From: Hoeflea sp.
GTDB taxonomy: Bacteria > Pseudomonadota > Alphaproteobacteria > Rhizobiales > Rhizobiaceae
DNA: 64,000 bases
Direction: 5' to 3'
Assembly: GCF_002733955.1 (NCBI RefSeq)
Contig: NZ_NVXQ01000005.1
Span: forward strand, 62,001 to 126,000
Positions 45,284 to 54,356 of this stretch are shown here, one piece after another. A model generated the notes under the pieces. The model worked only from the letters and a program-made list of their open reading frames with translations, had not been told where the DNA came from and ran no database searches. Positions within the stretch are counted from its first letter, which is position 1; each line of letters opens with the position of its first letter. A program made the position numbers and the translations under genes.

Positions 45284-45718
45284 ATGTCGCGTATGACGCC
45301 CTTTTCAAGTCCGCTGCTGCTGGGCTTTGACACAATGGAAAAGACCCTGGAGCGGATTGCCAAGGGGTCTGAAGGCTATCCACCCTACAATATCGAACGC
45401 ATCCGCGCCTCGGCGGACGGAAGCAAGGCCGAACGGCTCAGGATCACGCTGGCGGTTGCCGGTTTTTGTGACGAAGATCTCGAGGTGACGACGGAAGAAA
45501 ACCAGCTCGTCATCCGCGGTCGCCAGTCTGACGAGAGTGACGGGCGTGAATATTTGCACCGCGGCATTGCCGCACGGCAGTTCCAGCGGATGTTCGTGCT
45601 CGCCGACGGCATGCGGGTTGTCAGTGCGGAATTGAAAAACGGATTGCTGTCCGTTGATCTAATTCGCCCGGAACCGGAGCGCATGGTGCGAAAAATTAAC
45701 ATTTCGGTTCGAGACTAG
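45284..45718 (+). CDS. Small heat-shock protein Hsp20 (IbpA-like)
   Basis: A 144-residue alpha-crystallin-type chaperone that holds unfolded proteins. The N-terminal PFSSPLLLGFDTMEKTLERI is typical of rhizobial class A Hsp20. The alpha-crystallin domain covers about 38-130, with RITLAVAGFCDEDLEVTTEE and the GLLSVDLIRPEPER motif (the IxI partner region follows). ATG at 45284. An RpoH promoter precedes it, and a DUF1150 gene follows 55 bases after. Confidence 0.94.
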   Translation: MSRMTPFSSPLLLGFDTMEKTLERIAKGSEGYPPYNIERIRASADGSKAERLRITLAVAGFCDEDLEVTTEENQLVIRGRQSDESDGREYLHRGIAARQFQRMFVLADGMRVVSAELKNGLLSVDLIRPEPERMVRKINISVRD

Positions 45719-45773
45719 GACCAACAGTTCGAGCCAACAGGATGTTTCCTGCCACCTTCAGGAGGAAATCGAC

Positions 45774-46031
45774 ATGATTGCCAAATCGGGAAAAACCCAA
45801 TTGTCCGCCAATGACCTGGCCCTACTGGGCTCGGGCAAGGTCGGCTATATCCGCAAGATGCGCTCGGAAGACGTCATCGCGCGCTTTCCGGAAGCACCGG
45901 TGCTTGATCCGGGGCTCGAGCTCTGGGCGCTGTTTGGCGCCGACGGCACGCCGATCCTCCTGACCGACAATCGCTCCAGCACATTCTACCGTGCGGCAGA
46001 GGACGAGCTCAAAACCGTCGCCCTGCACTGA
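45774..46031 (+). CDS. DUF1150 family protein
   Basis: An 85-residue protein of the DUF1150 family: GSGKVGYIRKMRSEDV near residue 22, then LDPGLELWALFGADGTPILL and DNRSSTFYRAAEDELK. A strong AGGAGG site lies 10 bases before the ATG at 45774. It regularly follows hsp20 in rhizobia, so it is probably heat-induced with it. No function is known. Confidence 0.92.
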   Translation: MIAKSGKTQLSANDLALLGSGKVGYIRKMRSEDVIARFPEAPVLDPGLELWALFGADGTPILLTDNRSSTFYRAAEDELKTVALH

Positions 46032-46111
46032 CGGCGCTGCGTAAGGCCTGAACGCCGACCGGGCTGACGCCAGGGTCAGAGTGCAGTGCCTGCCAGACAG
46101 AGAACACCAAG

Positions 46112-46142
46112 AAGCCCGGAAATCATGGTGATTTCCGGGCTT
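46112..46142. terminator. Bidirectional terminator between DUF1150 and ptsN
   Basis: AAGCCCGGAAATCA (46112-46125) pairs perfectly with 46129-46142 around three bases. The plus-strand exit is TTTGTTG-like and the minus exit is CTTCTTGG. It lies between converging genes and should end both transcripts. Confidence 0.85.
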
Positions 46143-46203
46143 TGTTGCATCCGCAGATCGAGATTTTTCAGCAGCTCACTCAGGGCCGTGGGCCCAGCCG
46201 GGA

Positions 46204-46668
46204 TCAGGCCGCGTTGGAGGCCGGCTCTTCGGTCAGGAAGGCGTGCAATGAGGCTGCATTGTCGGTGGCGCGCAGCTTGGCGACCATTTCACTGTCGCGC
46301 ATGACGCGGGCAATTCGCGAGAGTGCCTTGAGGTGGTCGGCGCCAGCGCCTTCCGGCGCCAGAAGCAGGAAGACCAGATCGACCGGCTGGTCGTCCAGGG
46401 CTTCGAAGTCGACAGGCTGATCCAGCCGCGCGAATACGCCGACGATCTTGTCCAGCGACGCCAGCTTGCCGTGGGGAATGGCAATGCCATTGCCAACTCC
46501 GGTCGAGCCAAGCCTTTCGCGCTGGAGAATGACGTCGAACACCTCGCGCTCGGCAAGTCCGGTGACTTCCGAGGCCTTGGCCGCCAGTTCCTGCAACAGC
46601 TGCTTCTTGGAGTTTGCCTTGAGCGCAGGCAGAACAGAGTTCTGCGCAATCAGATCAGCAAGCGCCAT
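46204..46668 (-). CDS. ptsN: Nitrogen-type PTS EIIA (PtsN)
   Basis: A 154-residue regulator phosphorylated by PtsP/PtsO. The active His is in GIAIPHGK near residue 66; the fold continues with VFARLDQPVDFEAL and VFLLLAPEGAGADHLKAL. I chose the ATG at 46668 (MALADLIAQN). It follows hpf by about 125 bases on the same strand, the conserved rpoN-hpf-ptsN order. Its role is regulation of nitrogen, potassium and metabolism rather than sugar import. Confidence 0.95.
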   Translation of the reverse strand: MALADLIAQNSVLPALKANSKKQLLQELAAKASEVTGLAEREVFDVILQRERLGSTGVGNGIAIPHGKLASLDKIVGVFARLDQPVDFEALDDQPVDLVFLLLAPEGAGADHLKALSRIARVMRDSEMVAKLRATDNAASLHAFLTEEPASNAA

Positions 46669-46793
46669 GTCAAATTCCTTGTTCTGGGTCCGCGTACCGG
46701 ACCTCATTGTTCGCTTCATGTGAAAGGCAGCAAGCCTCTGGCAATCAACTTCGCCGAGGGCCTGCCTGCCTTACTTCATATCAGCCAACGCCG

Positions 46794-47366
46794 TCAGGAC
46801 TTGATCCCGCCGGCGTCAATCCAACCGATGTTTCCGTCATCGCGGCGATATACCACATTGAGTGCATCATTGCCGGCATTGCGGAACATCAAGATCCGTT
46901 CATCCGTCATATCGAGCGCCATCACAGCATTGGCGACACTCATGGTCACAAGCTGCTTGGTGCTTTCGGCGATGATCGCCGGTGCATAGTCTTCTGGTAT
47001 CTCAGCCACATCATCGCCAGCTGAATCCACCACCGCATAAGCCAGCTCGGACTGAGCCTGCTGGCTGTTGGCATGGTGATCCTTGAGCCGGCGCTTGTAG
47101 CGACGCAGGCGTTTTTCGACCCGTTCCGCCGCAGCATCAAACGCAGGCTGCGGATCCTGGGCTTCGCCTGTTGCATGCAGCACAACGCCCGTATCGAGGT
47201 GGATCTTGCAGTCTGCCTTAAAGCGCGACCCGGATTTCTCCACAATTACGTGGCTAGAGAATCCGCCATCGTAATATTTACGAACTGCTCCTGTGACATG
47301 GTCCTCAATGCGGGTCGTGAATGACTCGCCGATTTCCATATGCTTACCAGACACTCGCACGCTCAT
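46794..47366 (-). CDS. hpf: Ribosome hibernation promoting factor, long form
   Basis: A 190-residue two-domain HPF that binds and dimerises ribosomes in stationary phase. The N-terminal S30AE domain covers about 1-105 (SVRVSGKHMEIGESFTTRI, then AERVEKRLRRYKRRLKDH). The C-terminal dimerisation domain covers about 130-190 (SVANAVMALDMTDERILMFR, then NVVYRRDDGNIGWI). An AAGGGA site precedes the ATG at 47366. It is preceded by its own sigma-70 promoter at 47528-47556. Confidence 0.96.
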   Translation of the reverse strand: MSVRVSGKHMEIGESFTTRIEDHVTGAVRKYYDGGFSSHVIVEKSGSRFKADCKIHLDTGVVLHATGEAQDPQPAFDAAAERVEKRLRRYKRRLKDHHANSQQAQSELAYAVVDSAGDDVAEIPEDYAPAIIAESTKQLVTMSVANAVMALDMTDERILMFRNAGNDALNVVYRRDDGNIGWIDAGGIKS

Positions 47367-47527
47367 GGGTCATCCCTTCTTGTTATGGTTTGGGAATTTA
47401 GTCTAGGCCATGCGCCGCGCTCATCCAAGCGCCTGACGTCGGTCAAATGGCCCGGTCCCTGCAATTTTTTGCTTGACAGAAACCGGATGAGGCTCGCGAT
47501 CCACCCGCGTCACCCAATGCGGGGCGG

Positions 47528-47556
47528 CTTCTACGCCGATGCGCACAGGCTGTCAA
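47528..47556 (-). promoter_or_regulatory. Sigma-70 promoter for hpf
   Basis: On the minus strand TTGACA (47551-47556) and TAGAAG (47528-47533) are 17 bases apart. The leader to hpf would be about 155 bases. It lies just downstream of the rpoN stop and lets hpf-ptsN be expressed apart from rpoN. Confidence 0.65.
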
Positions 47557-47558
47557 GT

Positions 47559-47575
47559 TTGGCATTTTCCTTGCT
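47559..47575 (+). promoter_or_regulatory. Sigma-54-like promoter facing into the rpoN 3' end
   Basis: TTGGCATTTTCCTTGCT has the conserved GG (47561-47562) and GC (47573-47574) with the required ten-base gap, close to TGGCAC-N5-TTGCA. It points on the plus strand, so a transcript from about 47586 would be antisense to the end of rpoN. It may be a chance match. Confidence 0.35.
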
Positions 47576-47613
47576 TTATTAGGCAGCCTTTTCAAGCAAT
47601 TGGGCCTTGGGCA

Positions 47614-49158
47614 TCATACTGCTGCCGCCCGCGCACGGGCGCGTTTTTCGCGCCGCCGCTGCACCGAGGACGGAATGGCCATCGCTTCGCGATACTTGGC
47701 GACCGTGCGGCGAGCGATCTCGACACCGGACTTCTTGAGCATATTCACCAGGTCATCATCGGAAAGCACCGCTTCGGGCGTTTCCTGCTCGACCAGCACA
47801 CGAATGCGGTGGCGCACTGATTCGGCTGAATGGGCGTCTCCGCCGGCTTGGGCCGAGGCAATGGACACCGTGAAGAAGTACTTCAGCTCGAAGACGCCGC
47901 GCGGCGTGATCATGTATTTGTTCGACGTCACCCGACTGACGGTCGATTCATGCATGCCGATGGCTTCGGCCACGGCCTTGAGATTGAGAGGCCGCAGATG
48001 ATCGACACCATGCAGCAGGAAAGCGTCCTGCTGGCGGACGATTTCAGTGGCGACCTTCATGATCGTGCGGGCACGCTGGTCGAGCGAGCGCGCAAGCCAG
48101 TTGGCGGTCTGGAGGCACTCACTGAGAAATTCCTGCCCCGCCGTGTTCTTTTGCATCTTTCCGGAGACGGTGGTGAAATAGGTCTGGTTGACCAGCACCC
48201 TCGGCAAGGTGTCGGGGTTGAGCTCGACGGTCCATCCGCCGTCGGCTGCCGGACGCACCGACACGTCGGGAACAATCAACTCGCTGGAGCCGGTTTCAAA
48301 CCGGGTGCCGGGCTTGGGATCAAGCGCACGGATCTCGGCCATCATCTCGAGAAGGTCTTCCTCGTCAACGCCACAGATCCGGGTCAGCGCGCCGAAATCA
48401 CGCCGGGCCAGCAATTCGAGATTATCGACCAGAGCTGCCATCGCCGGGTCCAGCCGGTCCTTGCGTTTCAACTGCAGGCCAAGACATTCGGACAGCGACC
48501 GCGCAAAGATACCGGCCGGCTCAAACTCCTGCAGACGAGCCAGCACCGCATCGACCTGTTCCGGAGCCGCGCCGAGACGTTCGACCGTCTCGGCCAGCTC
48601 ACCCACCATGTAGCCGGCCGCATCCAGCTGATCGGCAAGCTCGGTGGCAATCAGTTTCTCGGCCGGCTCGGCAAAGGCAAATGCGATCTGTTCGGCAACG
48701 TGATCGCGCAAGGTCGGCGCGCGGGCCGCAAAATCATCAAGATCACAGCCTTCACCTGCCTGGCCGCCTTCGCTGCCCGGCATCGATTTCCAGTTGTCGA
48801 GGAATTCAGGCTGATCAACCCGCTCGGTGCCATGGTCGTCCGGAAAGACGTTCTCATAGCGTGCATCGATTTCCGAGGTCATGCGCTCGGTCTGGCTGTC
48901 AGACGTTTCAGCCCAGGTGGCATCCTCACTGGCGGCGGTTTGCTCCAGGGAAACCTCAGGCGCAACTTCCGGCACCGCATCGGCGTGCTCGCTCTCCGCA
49001 TTGACCAGCTCAAGCAGCGGATTGCGCTCCACCTCCTGCTCGATAAACCGGGTCAACTCGATATGACTGAATTGCAGCAGACGGATCGACTGCATCAGTT
49101 GAGGCGTCATGACCAGTGACTGGCTTTGACGCATTTGAAGACCGGCTGACATAGCCAT
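47614..49158 (-). CDS. rpoN: RNA polymerase sigma-54 factor
   Basis: A 514-residue sigma-54. Region I is Gln-rich (QMRQSQSLVMTPQLMQSIRL), region II acidic (about 60-140), and region III holds the core-binding part, the helix-turn-helix (ESTVSRVTSNKYMITPRG near residue 390) and the RpoN box ARRTVAKYREAMAIPSS near 485. I chose the ATG at 49158 (MAMSAGLQ); the longer upstream frame is probably untranslated. It lies between lptB and hpf, the standard rhizobial order. Confidence 0.96.
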   Translation of the reverse strand: MAMSAGLQMRQSQSLVMTPQLMQSIRLLQFSHIELTRFIEQEVERNPLLELVNAESEHADAVPEVAPEVSLEQTAASEDATWAETSDSQTERMTSEIDARYENVFPDDHGTERVDQPEFLDNWKSMPGSEGGQAGEGCDLDDFAARAPTLRDHVAEQIAFAFAEPAEKLIATELADQLDAAGYMVGELAETVERLGAAPEQVDAVLARLQEFEPAGIFARSLSECLGLQLKRKDRLDPAMAALVDNLELLARRDFGALTRICGVDEEDLLEMMAEIRALDPKPGTRFETGSSELIVPDVSVRPAADGGWTVELNPDTLPRVLVNQTYFTTVSGKMQKNTAGQEFLSECLQTANWLARSLDQRARTIMKVATEIVRQQDAFLLHGVDHLRPLNLKAVAEAIGMHESTVSRVTSNKYMITPRGVFELKYFFTVSIASAQAGGDAHSAESVRHRIRVLVEQETPEAVLSDDDLVNMLKKSGVEIARRTVAKYREAMAIPSSVQRRREKRARARAAAV

Positions 49159-49395
49159 GCGACGCATTACTCCCCGCTTGGGCCGCCCTGAACCTGGCTG
49201 GCAGCGCTGCTGCACCCAAGCTGTCCGGACTCGGAACGTCTCCAGCGACGCCCGATAACCCCATCTGGCCCGAAAATTGCCTTTTTCTTCCTTCGGGTCA
49301 AGCCTGACCTCGGGACAGGGTAAATTTGCCTCAGGCCAGCCAGCCAGTGACACTTGAAAAGGCAGGTGCCTTGCAGGGGCGTCGCAGCGGCCGCG

Positions 49396-50202
49396 TTACA
49401 GGGAGAACTGCTCACCAAGATAGAGGCGGCGGACATCGGGATTGGCGACGATGTCGGCAGGCCGGCCATGGGTCAGCAAAACGCCCGCATTCATGATGTA
49501 GGCACGGTCGATCAGGCCCAGGGTTTCACGCACATTGTGATCGGTGATCAGCACCCCGATGCCACGGCGGGTAAGGTGGCGCACGAGATCCTGAATGTCT
49601 GACACCGCGATCGGGTCCACGCCTGCAAAAGGCTCGTCCAGCAGCATGAAGGTCGGATCCGACGCCAGTGCCCGGGCGATCTCGAGCCGGCGTCGCTCCC
49701 CGCCCGACAGCGCAATGGAGGGAGACTTGCGCAGATGCGAGATGTGAAACTCCTCCAGCAGACTGTCGAGTTTCTCTTCACGTTTGGCGCGGTTTTTTTC
49801 CACCACCTCCAGCACGGCGCGGATATTGGCCTCGACGCTCAGCCCGCGGAAAATCGAGGCTTCCTGTGGCAGATAGCCAACGCCGAGCCGGGCGCGGCGG
49901 TACATCGGCAGGCTGGAGACATCATGCCCGTCAATCTCGATCGTACCGGCATCCACGGGAACCAGACCGGTGATCATGTAGAAACAGGTGGTCTTGCCGG
50001 CTCCGTTCGGACCCAGCAGCCCCACGGCCTCGCCGCGGCGAACGCCAAGCGAGACACCATCCACAACCCGGCGGGATTTGTAGGCCTTGGTCAGATTGCG
50101 GGCAATGAGCGTTCCGTCATAGCGCGTCGCCCCCTCGGGAGCCTGCGCCACGTCGCCGTCACCGTTGTTGCTGCCCAGTGATGAAAATAGAGCCCGGATC
50201 AC
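49396..50202 (-). CDS. lptB: LPS export ABC transporter ATP-binding protein LptB
   Basis: A 268-residue ATPase that powers LPS extraction from the inner membrane with LptFG. Walker A is [11 protein letters not shown] near residue 60, the signature is [16 protein letters not shown] near 157, and Walker B is [13 protein letters not shown] near 178, followed by TDHNVRE. I chose the GTG at 50202, which overlaps the lptA stop (GTGA). The N-terminus of about 30 residues before the ABC core is longer than usual. Confidence 0.95.
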   Translation of the reverse strand: MIRALFSSLGSNNGDGDVAQAPEGATRYDGTLIARNLTKAYKSRRVVDGVSLGVRRGEAVGLLGPNGAGKTTCFYMITGLVPVDAGTIEIDGHDVSSLPMYRRARLGVGYLPQEASIFRGLSVEANIRAVLEVVEKNRAKREEKLDSLLEEFHISHLRKSPSIALSGGERRRLEIARALASDPTFMLLDEPFAGVDPIAVSDIQDLVRHLTRRGIGVLITDHNVRETLGLIDRAYIMNAGVLLTHGRPADIVANPDVRRLYLGEQFSL

Positions 50203-50756
50203 TGCTTGGGTCGCGATTTGGGGTCCAGCTGAATCATGACGCGGCGGCCGCAGCTGTCGAGCTTGGCCTGGCCGTTCTTCATCTGAACCGTGAGCTTGCA
50301 ACCGATAAAGATGTTGTCGGCATCGGTGAGCACGACTTTCTCACCCGTCAGCACCAGCACCTCGTCAAGCATGTTGAAATTGCCGGTATCCGCCGTTGCG
50401 GTCTGGGTGCCGGACTGGATGAACACCTTCTTGTAGAGTTCGATCTCCCTGATGTCGGCCGTCCCCGACGACACCGAGCCACCGCCATCATTGGTGTAAT
50501 TGACGATCATCTCGCCTGCCTGCAACAGCGTATCGCCCTGCACCACCTTGACGTTGCCGGTGAAGGTCGCCTGGCTGGTTTCCTCGTTGATCTGGAGCAG
50601 GTCGCTTTCGATCTGGATCGGCTCGTCGCCGGACAAGGCCAGCCCCGACATCCTGCTCTCGGTGTCCTGGGCAAAGGTGCCCGAGACGGGCGCCAGCAAT
50701 CCGGCGGCGATCACGGCCGCCGCAATAATAGTCAAATGCAAAGGCGATCTTGCCAT
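50199..50756 (-). CDS. lptA: LPS transport periplasmic protein LptA
   Basis: A 185-residue periplasmic bridge protein. A signal peptide covers about 1-29 ([21 protein letters not shown]). The OstA domain follows: [20 protein letters not shown] near residue 46, then [21 protein letters not shown]. The C-terminus is Lys/Arg-rich. The start lies 1 base after the lptC stop; the stop overlaps lptB. Confidence 0.93.
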   Translation of the reverse strand: MARSPLHLTIIAAAVIAAGLLAPVSGTFAQDTESRMSGLALSGDEPIQIESDLLQINEETSQATFTGNVKVVQGDTLLQAGEMIVNYTNDGGGSVSSGTADIREIELYKKVFIQSGTQTATADTGNFNMLDEVLVLTGEKVVLTDADNIFIGCKLTVQMKNGQAKLDSCGRRVMIQLDPKSRPKQ

Positions 50757-50757
50757 A

Positions 50758-51438
50758 TCAGTTCGTCACTCCATCCTTCGGCTTTAGCGCCGAGGGGTTG
50801 ATCGTCATACGGACCTTGTCCTTGAAGATGATGATGCGGCCCTTATCAGTCATCTGCATGGATTGCGCAACCACGGAGGCATCTCCGGTGCTGATCGAAA
50901 CCGGTGCGTCAGTCACAAGGCCACCATTGGCCATATCCACGTCTGCCGATTGCAACTGCACTTTCATGCCGTCTTCCGTGGTGACTGACAAAGGCTGATC
51001 AAACATAATTGTCTGGGCAGCCTTGTTCAGGGTGCCGCTGGCGGCATTGAGAACGGCATTGGTGCTATTGGGAGCAGGCAGATCAGCCACGATGTCCTCG
51101 AGCACAATGACATCAGGAACGGACAGGTCCTGGACCGCGCGCGCAGCGCGCATTGTATAGGGCCGGGCGTCAGAACTCTGGCCGCTCATCACCGGATTCT
51201 GCATGACAAGCTTTCCGTCGCGGACGACCACCGATTCGATGCCGACGCCATCGGGCACCAGATTGTCGAGCCAGGAGACCACGACAAACGCCACGACAAC
51301 GAGCACGGCAGAGAGCGGCAATATGAACTTGAGGAGACGGACCAGGCGCGAGTGGGATTGAGCACGCCTGTACTCGGCATGCGATCGGCCTGCATAATGG
51401 CCGCTGTCGGGCACCTCGGAGACTGTCGTTGTGGTCAT
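50758..51438 (-). CDS. lptC: LPS export protein LptC
   Basis: A 226-residue bitopic protein that receives LPS from LptBFG. One transmembrane segment at about 38-58 (LKFILPLSAVLVVVAFVVVS) is followed by a beta-jellyroll: VVVRDGKLVMQNPVMSG and DQPLSVTTEDGMKVQLQSAD. I chose the ATG at 51438 (MTTTTVSEV), because earlier in-frame codons are Pro/Arg-rich and unlike the family. It heads the lptC-lptA-lptB-rpoN run and is divergent from sppA. Confidence 0.9.
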   Translation of the reverse strand: MTTTTVSEVPDSGHYAGRSHAEYRRAQSHSRLVRLLKFILPLSAVLVVVAFVVVSWLDNLVPDGVGIESVVVRDGKLVMQNPVMSGQSSDARPYTMRAARAVQDLSVPDVIVLEDIVADLPAPNSTNAVLNAASGTLNKAAQTIMFDQPLSVTTEDGMKVQLQSADVDMANGGLVTDAPVSISTGDASVVAQSMQMTDKGRIIIFKDKVRMTINPSALKPKDGVTN

Positions 51439-51687
51439 TCGGCTCGGAAGTCCTGATGGTGAGCAGCGCTGGATAGGGCCCGGCCGGCACGGTCCGGTTG
51501 TTTGGCAGAGTTGTGGTTGCGGTCGGCTTCGCATGCCAATATGGTGATTTTACGAAGCAATTGATGCAGATTGCCATGCCGCGCCGGCAATGGCAAAAGC
51601 AAAGCCGCAACAGGTGCGCTTAAAGCCGTTAAAACTGCCAAGCTGCAACCTTTTTTGACTGCCCAGGACACATTCGGAGGACAACGC

Positions 51688-52671
51688 GTGACCGACCCGG
51701 ACATTCTTGCCGATCGCCGCCGGATCCGGCGCAAGCTGAGCTTCTGGCGCTTCATGACCATTGTGGTCGCCATTGCGCTTGTTGCCGGGCTGTTCATGCG
51801 GTTTCAGGGCACGGGCCGCGGCGGCAGCCATATCGCACGTATCGACATCAGCGGCGTGATCACCGACGACCAGCCGCTGCTTGACCTGATTGCCGATGCG
51901 GCCGAGAGCGAAGCTGCCAAGGCACTGGTGGTCTCTATTTCCTCGCCCGGCGGTACCACCTATGGCGGCGAGCGCATTCACAAGGCGTTGCTCAAGGCCG
52001 GCGAGTCGAAACCGGTGGTCGCCGACATTCACACGCTGGCAGCATCGGCCGGCTACATGATCGCTGCCTCGACCGACCATATCGTCGCCGGTGAAAGCTC
52101 GATCGTCGGCTCGATCGGGGTCATTTTCCAGTATGCCCAGGCACAGGATCTGCTGGACAAGATCGGCGTGCAGATGGAGGAGATCAAATCTTCGCCGCTG
52201 AAAGCCGAACCCTCGCCTTTTCATGAAACCAGCGAAGAGGCCAAGGCGATGATCCGCTCGATGGTGCTCGACAGCTATGACTGGTTTGTCGATCTGGTTG
52301 CCGATCACCGCGAAATGAGCCGCAGCGACGTGCTGGCGCTTGCGGACGGCTCAATCTTTACCGGCCGTCAGGCGCTGAAGAACGGTCTCGTGGATGCGCT
52401 GGGCGGGGAAGCGGAAATCCGCGCCTATCTGAAAAGCCGCGATATCGATGACAGCCTCGAATTTGTCGACTGGAAACCGGCCAGGGAAACCGCGAACCTG
52501 TTCTTCAGCGCCGGCGCGGGAGACCTGATCCGGCAGTTCCTGGGCATGCCCGCATCGCTTGCAACCGAAATTGACCGGTTGTCGGGCGGCAAGTTGTTCC
52601 TTGACGGCCTTGTGTCTGTTTGGCAGGTTGGCGGGCAGTCGGAGAGTGTCGAGTTGGGGCGAGGGAAATGA
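51688..52671 (+). CDS. sppA: Signal peptide peptidase SppA (S49)
   Basis: A 327-residue membrane-bound serine peptidase that degrades cleaved signal peptides. A transmembrane segment lies at about 20-38 ([18 protein letters not shown]). The single S49 domain has [19 protein letters not shown] near residue 88, the nucleophile region [14 protein letters not shown] near 115, [11 protein letters not shown] near 142 and the Lys region [15 protein letters not shown] near 168. I chose the GTG at 51688, with CGGAGG 7 bases upstream. The stop overlaps ihfB. Confidence 0.93.
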   Translation: MTDPDILADRRRIRRKLSFWRFMTIVVAIALVAGLFMRFQGTGRGGSHIARIDISGVITDDQPLLDLIADAAESEAAKALVVSISSPGGTTYGGERIHKALLKAGESKPVVADIHTLAASAGYMIAASTDHIVAGESSIVGSIGVIFQYAQAQDLLDKIGVQMEEIKSSPLKAEPSPFHETSEEAKAMIRSMVLDSYDWFVDLVADHREMSRSDVLALADGSIFTGRQALKNGLVDALGGEAEIRAYLKSRDIDDSLEFVDWKPARETANLFFSAGAGDLIRQFLGMPASLATEIDRLSGGKLFLDGLVSVWQVGGQSESVELGRGK

Positions 52672-52958
52672 TCAAATCGGAATTGGTTCAAGCAGTTGCG
52701 GCGCGCAACCCGCATCTCTATCACCGGGATGTCGAGAACATCGTCAATGCTGTCCTGGACGAGATCACCGAGGCGCTGTCAGAGGGCAACCGGGTTGAAT
52801 TGCGCGGATTTGGTGCATTTTCGGTCAAGAACCGCCCCCCGCGCTCCGGCCGCAATCCGCGCACCGGCGAACCGGTGTTCGTCGAGGAAAAATGGGTGCC
52901 GTTCTTCAAGACCGGCAAGGAACTGCGCGAGCGGCTCAATCCCAACGACAAGGACTAA
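52668..52958 (+). CDS. ihfB: Integration host factor beta subunit
   Basis: A 96-residue DNA-bending protein, partner of IhfA. It has the HU/IHF signature: [20 protein letters not shown] at the N-terminus, [20 protein letters not shown] near residue 47 with the DNA-intercalating Pro, and [15 protein letters not shown] at the end. ATG at 52668 overlaps the sppA stop (ATGA). Sigma-54 promoters usually need IHF, and rpoN is nearby. Confidence 0.97.
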   Translation: MIKSELVQAVAARNPHLYHRDVENIVNAVLDEITEALSEGNRVELRGFGAFSVKNRPPRSGRNPRTGEPVFVEEKWVPFFKTGKELRERLNPNDKD

Positions 52959-53088
52959 GCTTGCCCCGGCTGTCGGACAGCCCTATCTGATACAGCATCG
53001 TCGACCGGATTGAGAGGTAGCGCAGGCAGTGCGACCGGCTTGATGATCCGGCCGCCGACGAGCCTGTATCAACGAAGACAAACCCGGG

Positions 53089-53111
53089 GAGCCCGAGGCG
53101 ATCCCGGGCTC
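53089..53111 (+). terminator. Hairpin between ihfB and lapA
   Basis: GAGCCCG (53089-53095) pairs with CGGGCTC (53105-53111) around nine bases, 20 bases before the lapA-like ATG. It has no T-run and may be an attenuator or an mRNA end stabiliser. Confidence 0.3.
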
Positions 53112-53130
53112 ACAGAGACTGGATCGAACC

Positions 53131-53481
53131 ATGATCAAGCGCATTATCGGACTGGCCATTCTTGTGCCCCTGGGCATCATTCTCATCATGCTGTCGGTGG
53201 CGAACCGCCAGGCGGTGACGCTGGCGCTCAATCCGTTTGACCCGGCCGATACCGTGTTGTCGGTGTCGCTGCCGTTTTTCGTATTCCTGTTCCTGGCGCT
53301 GATCATCGGCATGATCATCGGTTCGCTTGCGACCTGGTTCAAACAGGGCAAGCACCGCAAGCGGGCGCGCGTCAATGCCAATGAAGCAGTCAAATGGCAT
53401 ACCGAAGCCGACCGCGAAAAGGCCAAGGCGCAACAGATCGCCGCGTCCCTCCCCGCCCCCGACAAGCGCTCTGCGGCCTGA
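53131..53481 (+). CDS. LapA-domain (DUF1049) membrane protein
   Basis: A 116-residue protein with two transmembrane segments, at about 3-22 (RIIGLAILVPLGIILIMLSV) and 46-66 (LPFFVFLFLALIIGMIIGSL), and a basic, Ala-rich coiled tail. The NRQAVTLALNPFDP between them is typical of the LapA/DUF1049 group, linked to LPS assembly in other bacteria. It follows ihfB by about 170 bases, as in E. coli-like orders. Confidence 0.87.
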   Translation: MIKRIIGLAILVPLGIILIMLSVANRQAVTLALNPFDPADTVLSVSLPFFVFLFLALIIGMIIGSLATWFKQGKHRKRARVNANEAVKWHTEADREKAKAQQIAASLPAPDKRSAA

Positions 53482-53584
53482 GCCGGACAGCTTATTGATT
53501 AGCGCCCCGATCGCTTCGGGCTGTACCTCCACGCGCGACGGCCCATGCTCGACGGCGACGCATGCCTGCGGATTATCCGCCACC

Positions 53585-54283
53585 TCAATGGTCGTGGCCA
53601 TGGCTCTGCAGCGCGCCGAGATTTTCGCCGGTGCGGTATTCCTTGACGGCCTGAACCAGAATGAGCTGGGCCGAGCGCAGGAACAGGCCGGCCATCAGCA
53701 GGGCGACGATAAGGTCGGGCCAGGCGGATGCGGTGAGCCAGACGGCGGCACTTGCAATCATCACTGCGACGTTGCCGATGGCGTCGTTGCGCGAGCAGAG
53801 CCAGACCGAGCGCACATTGGCATCGCCATCCTTGTACCGCATCAGCAAAAACACGCTGGCCAGGTTGGCCGCCAGCGCCAGCAGGCCGATCGATCCCATG
53901 ATCCCGGCGCTGGGCACACCGAGGATGAGAACCTGATAGGCGGTCGAGCCGAACACCCAGAGCCCCATCGCCAGCAAGCTCAAACCCTTCAGCAAGGCCG
54001 CAGTGGAGCGGACCCTGATGCTCATGCCGATGACGGCGAGGCTCATGCCGTAGGTCAATGCATCGCCAAGAAAATCCAGCGCATCGGCCTGCAAGGCCTG
54101 TGAACCGGCCAGCTGGCCCGCCGACATCTCGACGAAGAACATGGCGGCATTGATGGCGATCACCGTCCACAAGACGCGCTTGTAGGAAGCGTCCATGCCG
54201 TCGAAGCGCGGGTTACCTGAGCAGCCGCAGGCTTGGGTTTCCGTGCCCCAGGAAGGGGCGTCCAGGGTGGGGGTATCTGCCAT
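53585..54283 (-). CDS. Cation diffusion facilitator-type efflux protein
   Basis: A 232-residue inner-membrane protein with about six transmembrane segments. The CDF pattern shows as MFFVEMSAGQLAGSQALQAD then ALDFLGDALTYGMSL, with the second metal-site region SRNDAIGNVAVMIASAAV. It has a Cys-containing N-terminus (CGCSGNPRF) and a His-rich end (SHGHDH). No long cytoplasmic C-terminal domain is present. It is divergent from a MerR regulator across a MerR-type promoter, so it is probably a heavy-metal exporter (Zn, Cd, Pb or Co). Confidence 0.87.
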   Translation of the reverse strand: MADTPTLDAPSWGTETQACGCSGNPRFDGMDASYKRVLWTVIAINAAMFFVEMSAGQLAGSQALQADALDFLGDALTYGMSLAVIGMSIRVRSTAALLKGLSLLAMGLWVFGSTAYQVLILGVPSAGIMGSIGLLALAANLASVFLLMRYKDGDANVRSVWLCSRNDAIGNVAVMIASAAVWLTASAWPDLIVALLMAGLFLRSAQLILVQAVKEYRTGENLGALQSHGHDH

Positions 54284-54313
54284 TTCGTTGTCCTTGCCTC
54301 ATCAATGGCGCAA

Positions 54314-54344
54314 TCTATAATCCCTCTAGCGACTATAGATTCAA
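54314..54344 (-). promoter_or_regulatory. MerR-type 19-bp-spacer promoter/operator
   Basis: On the minus strand TTGAAT (54339-54344) and TATAGA (54314-54319) are 19 bases apart, the overlong spacing that MerR proteins untwist. A dyad CTATAG-TCG-CTAGAG lies within the spacer. It drives the efflux gene and overlaps the start region of the divergent merR gene. Confidence 0.75.
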
Positions 54345-54356
54345 GAGGGCATTTTG

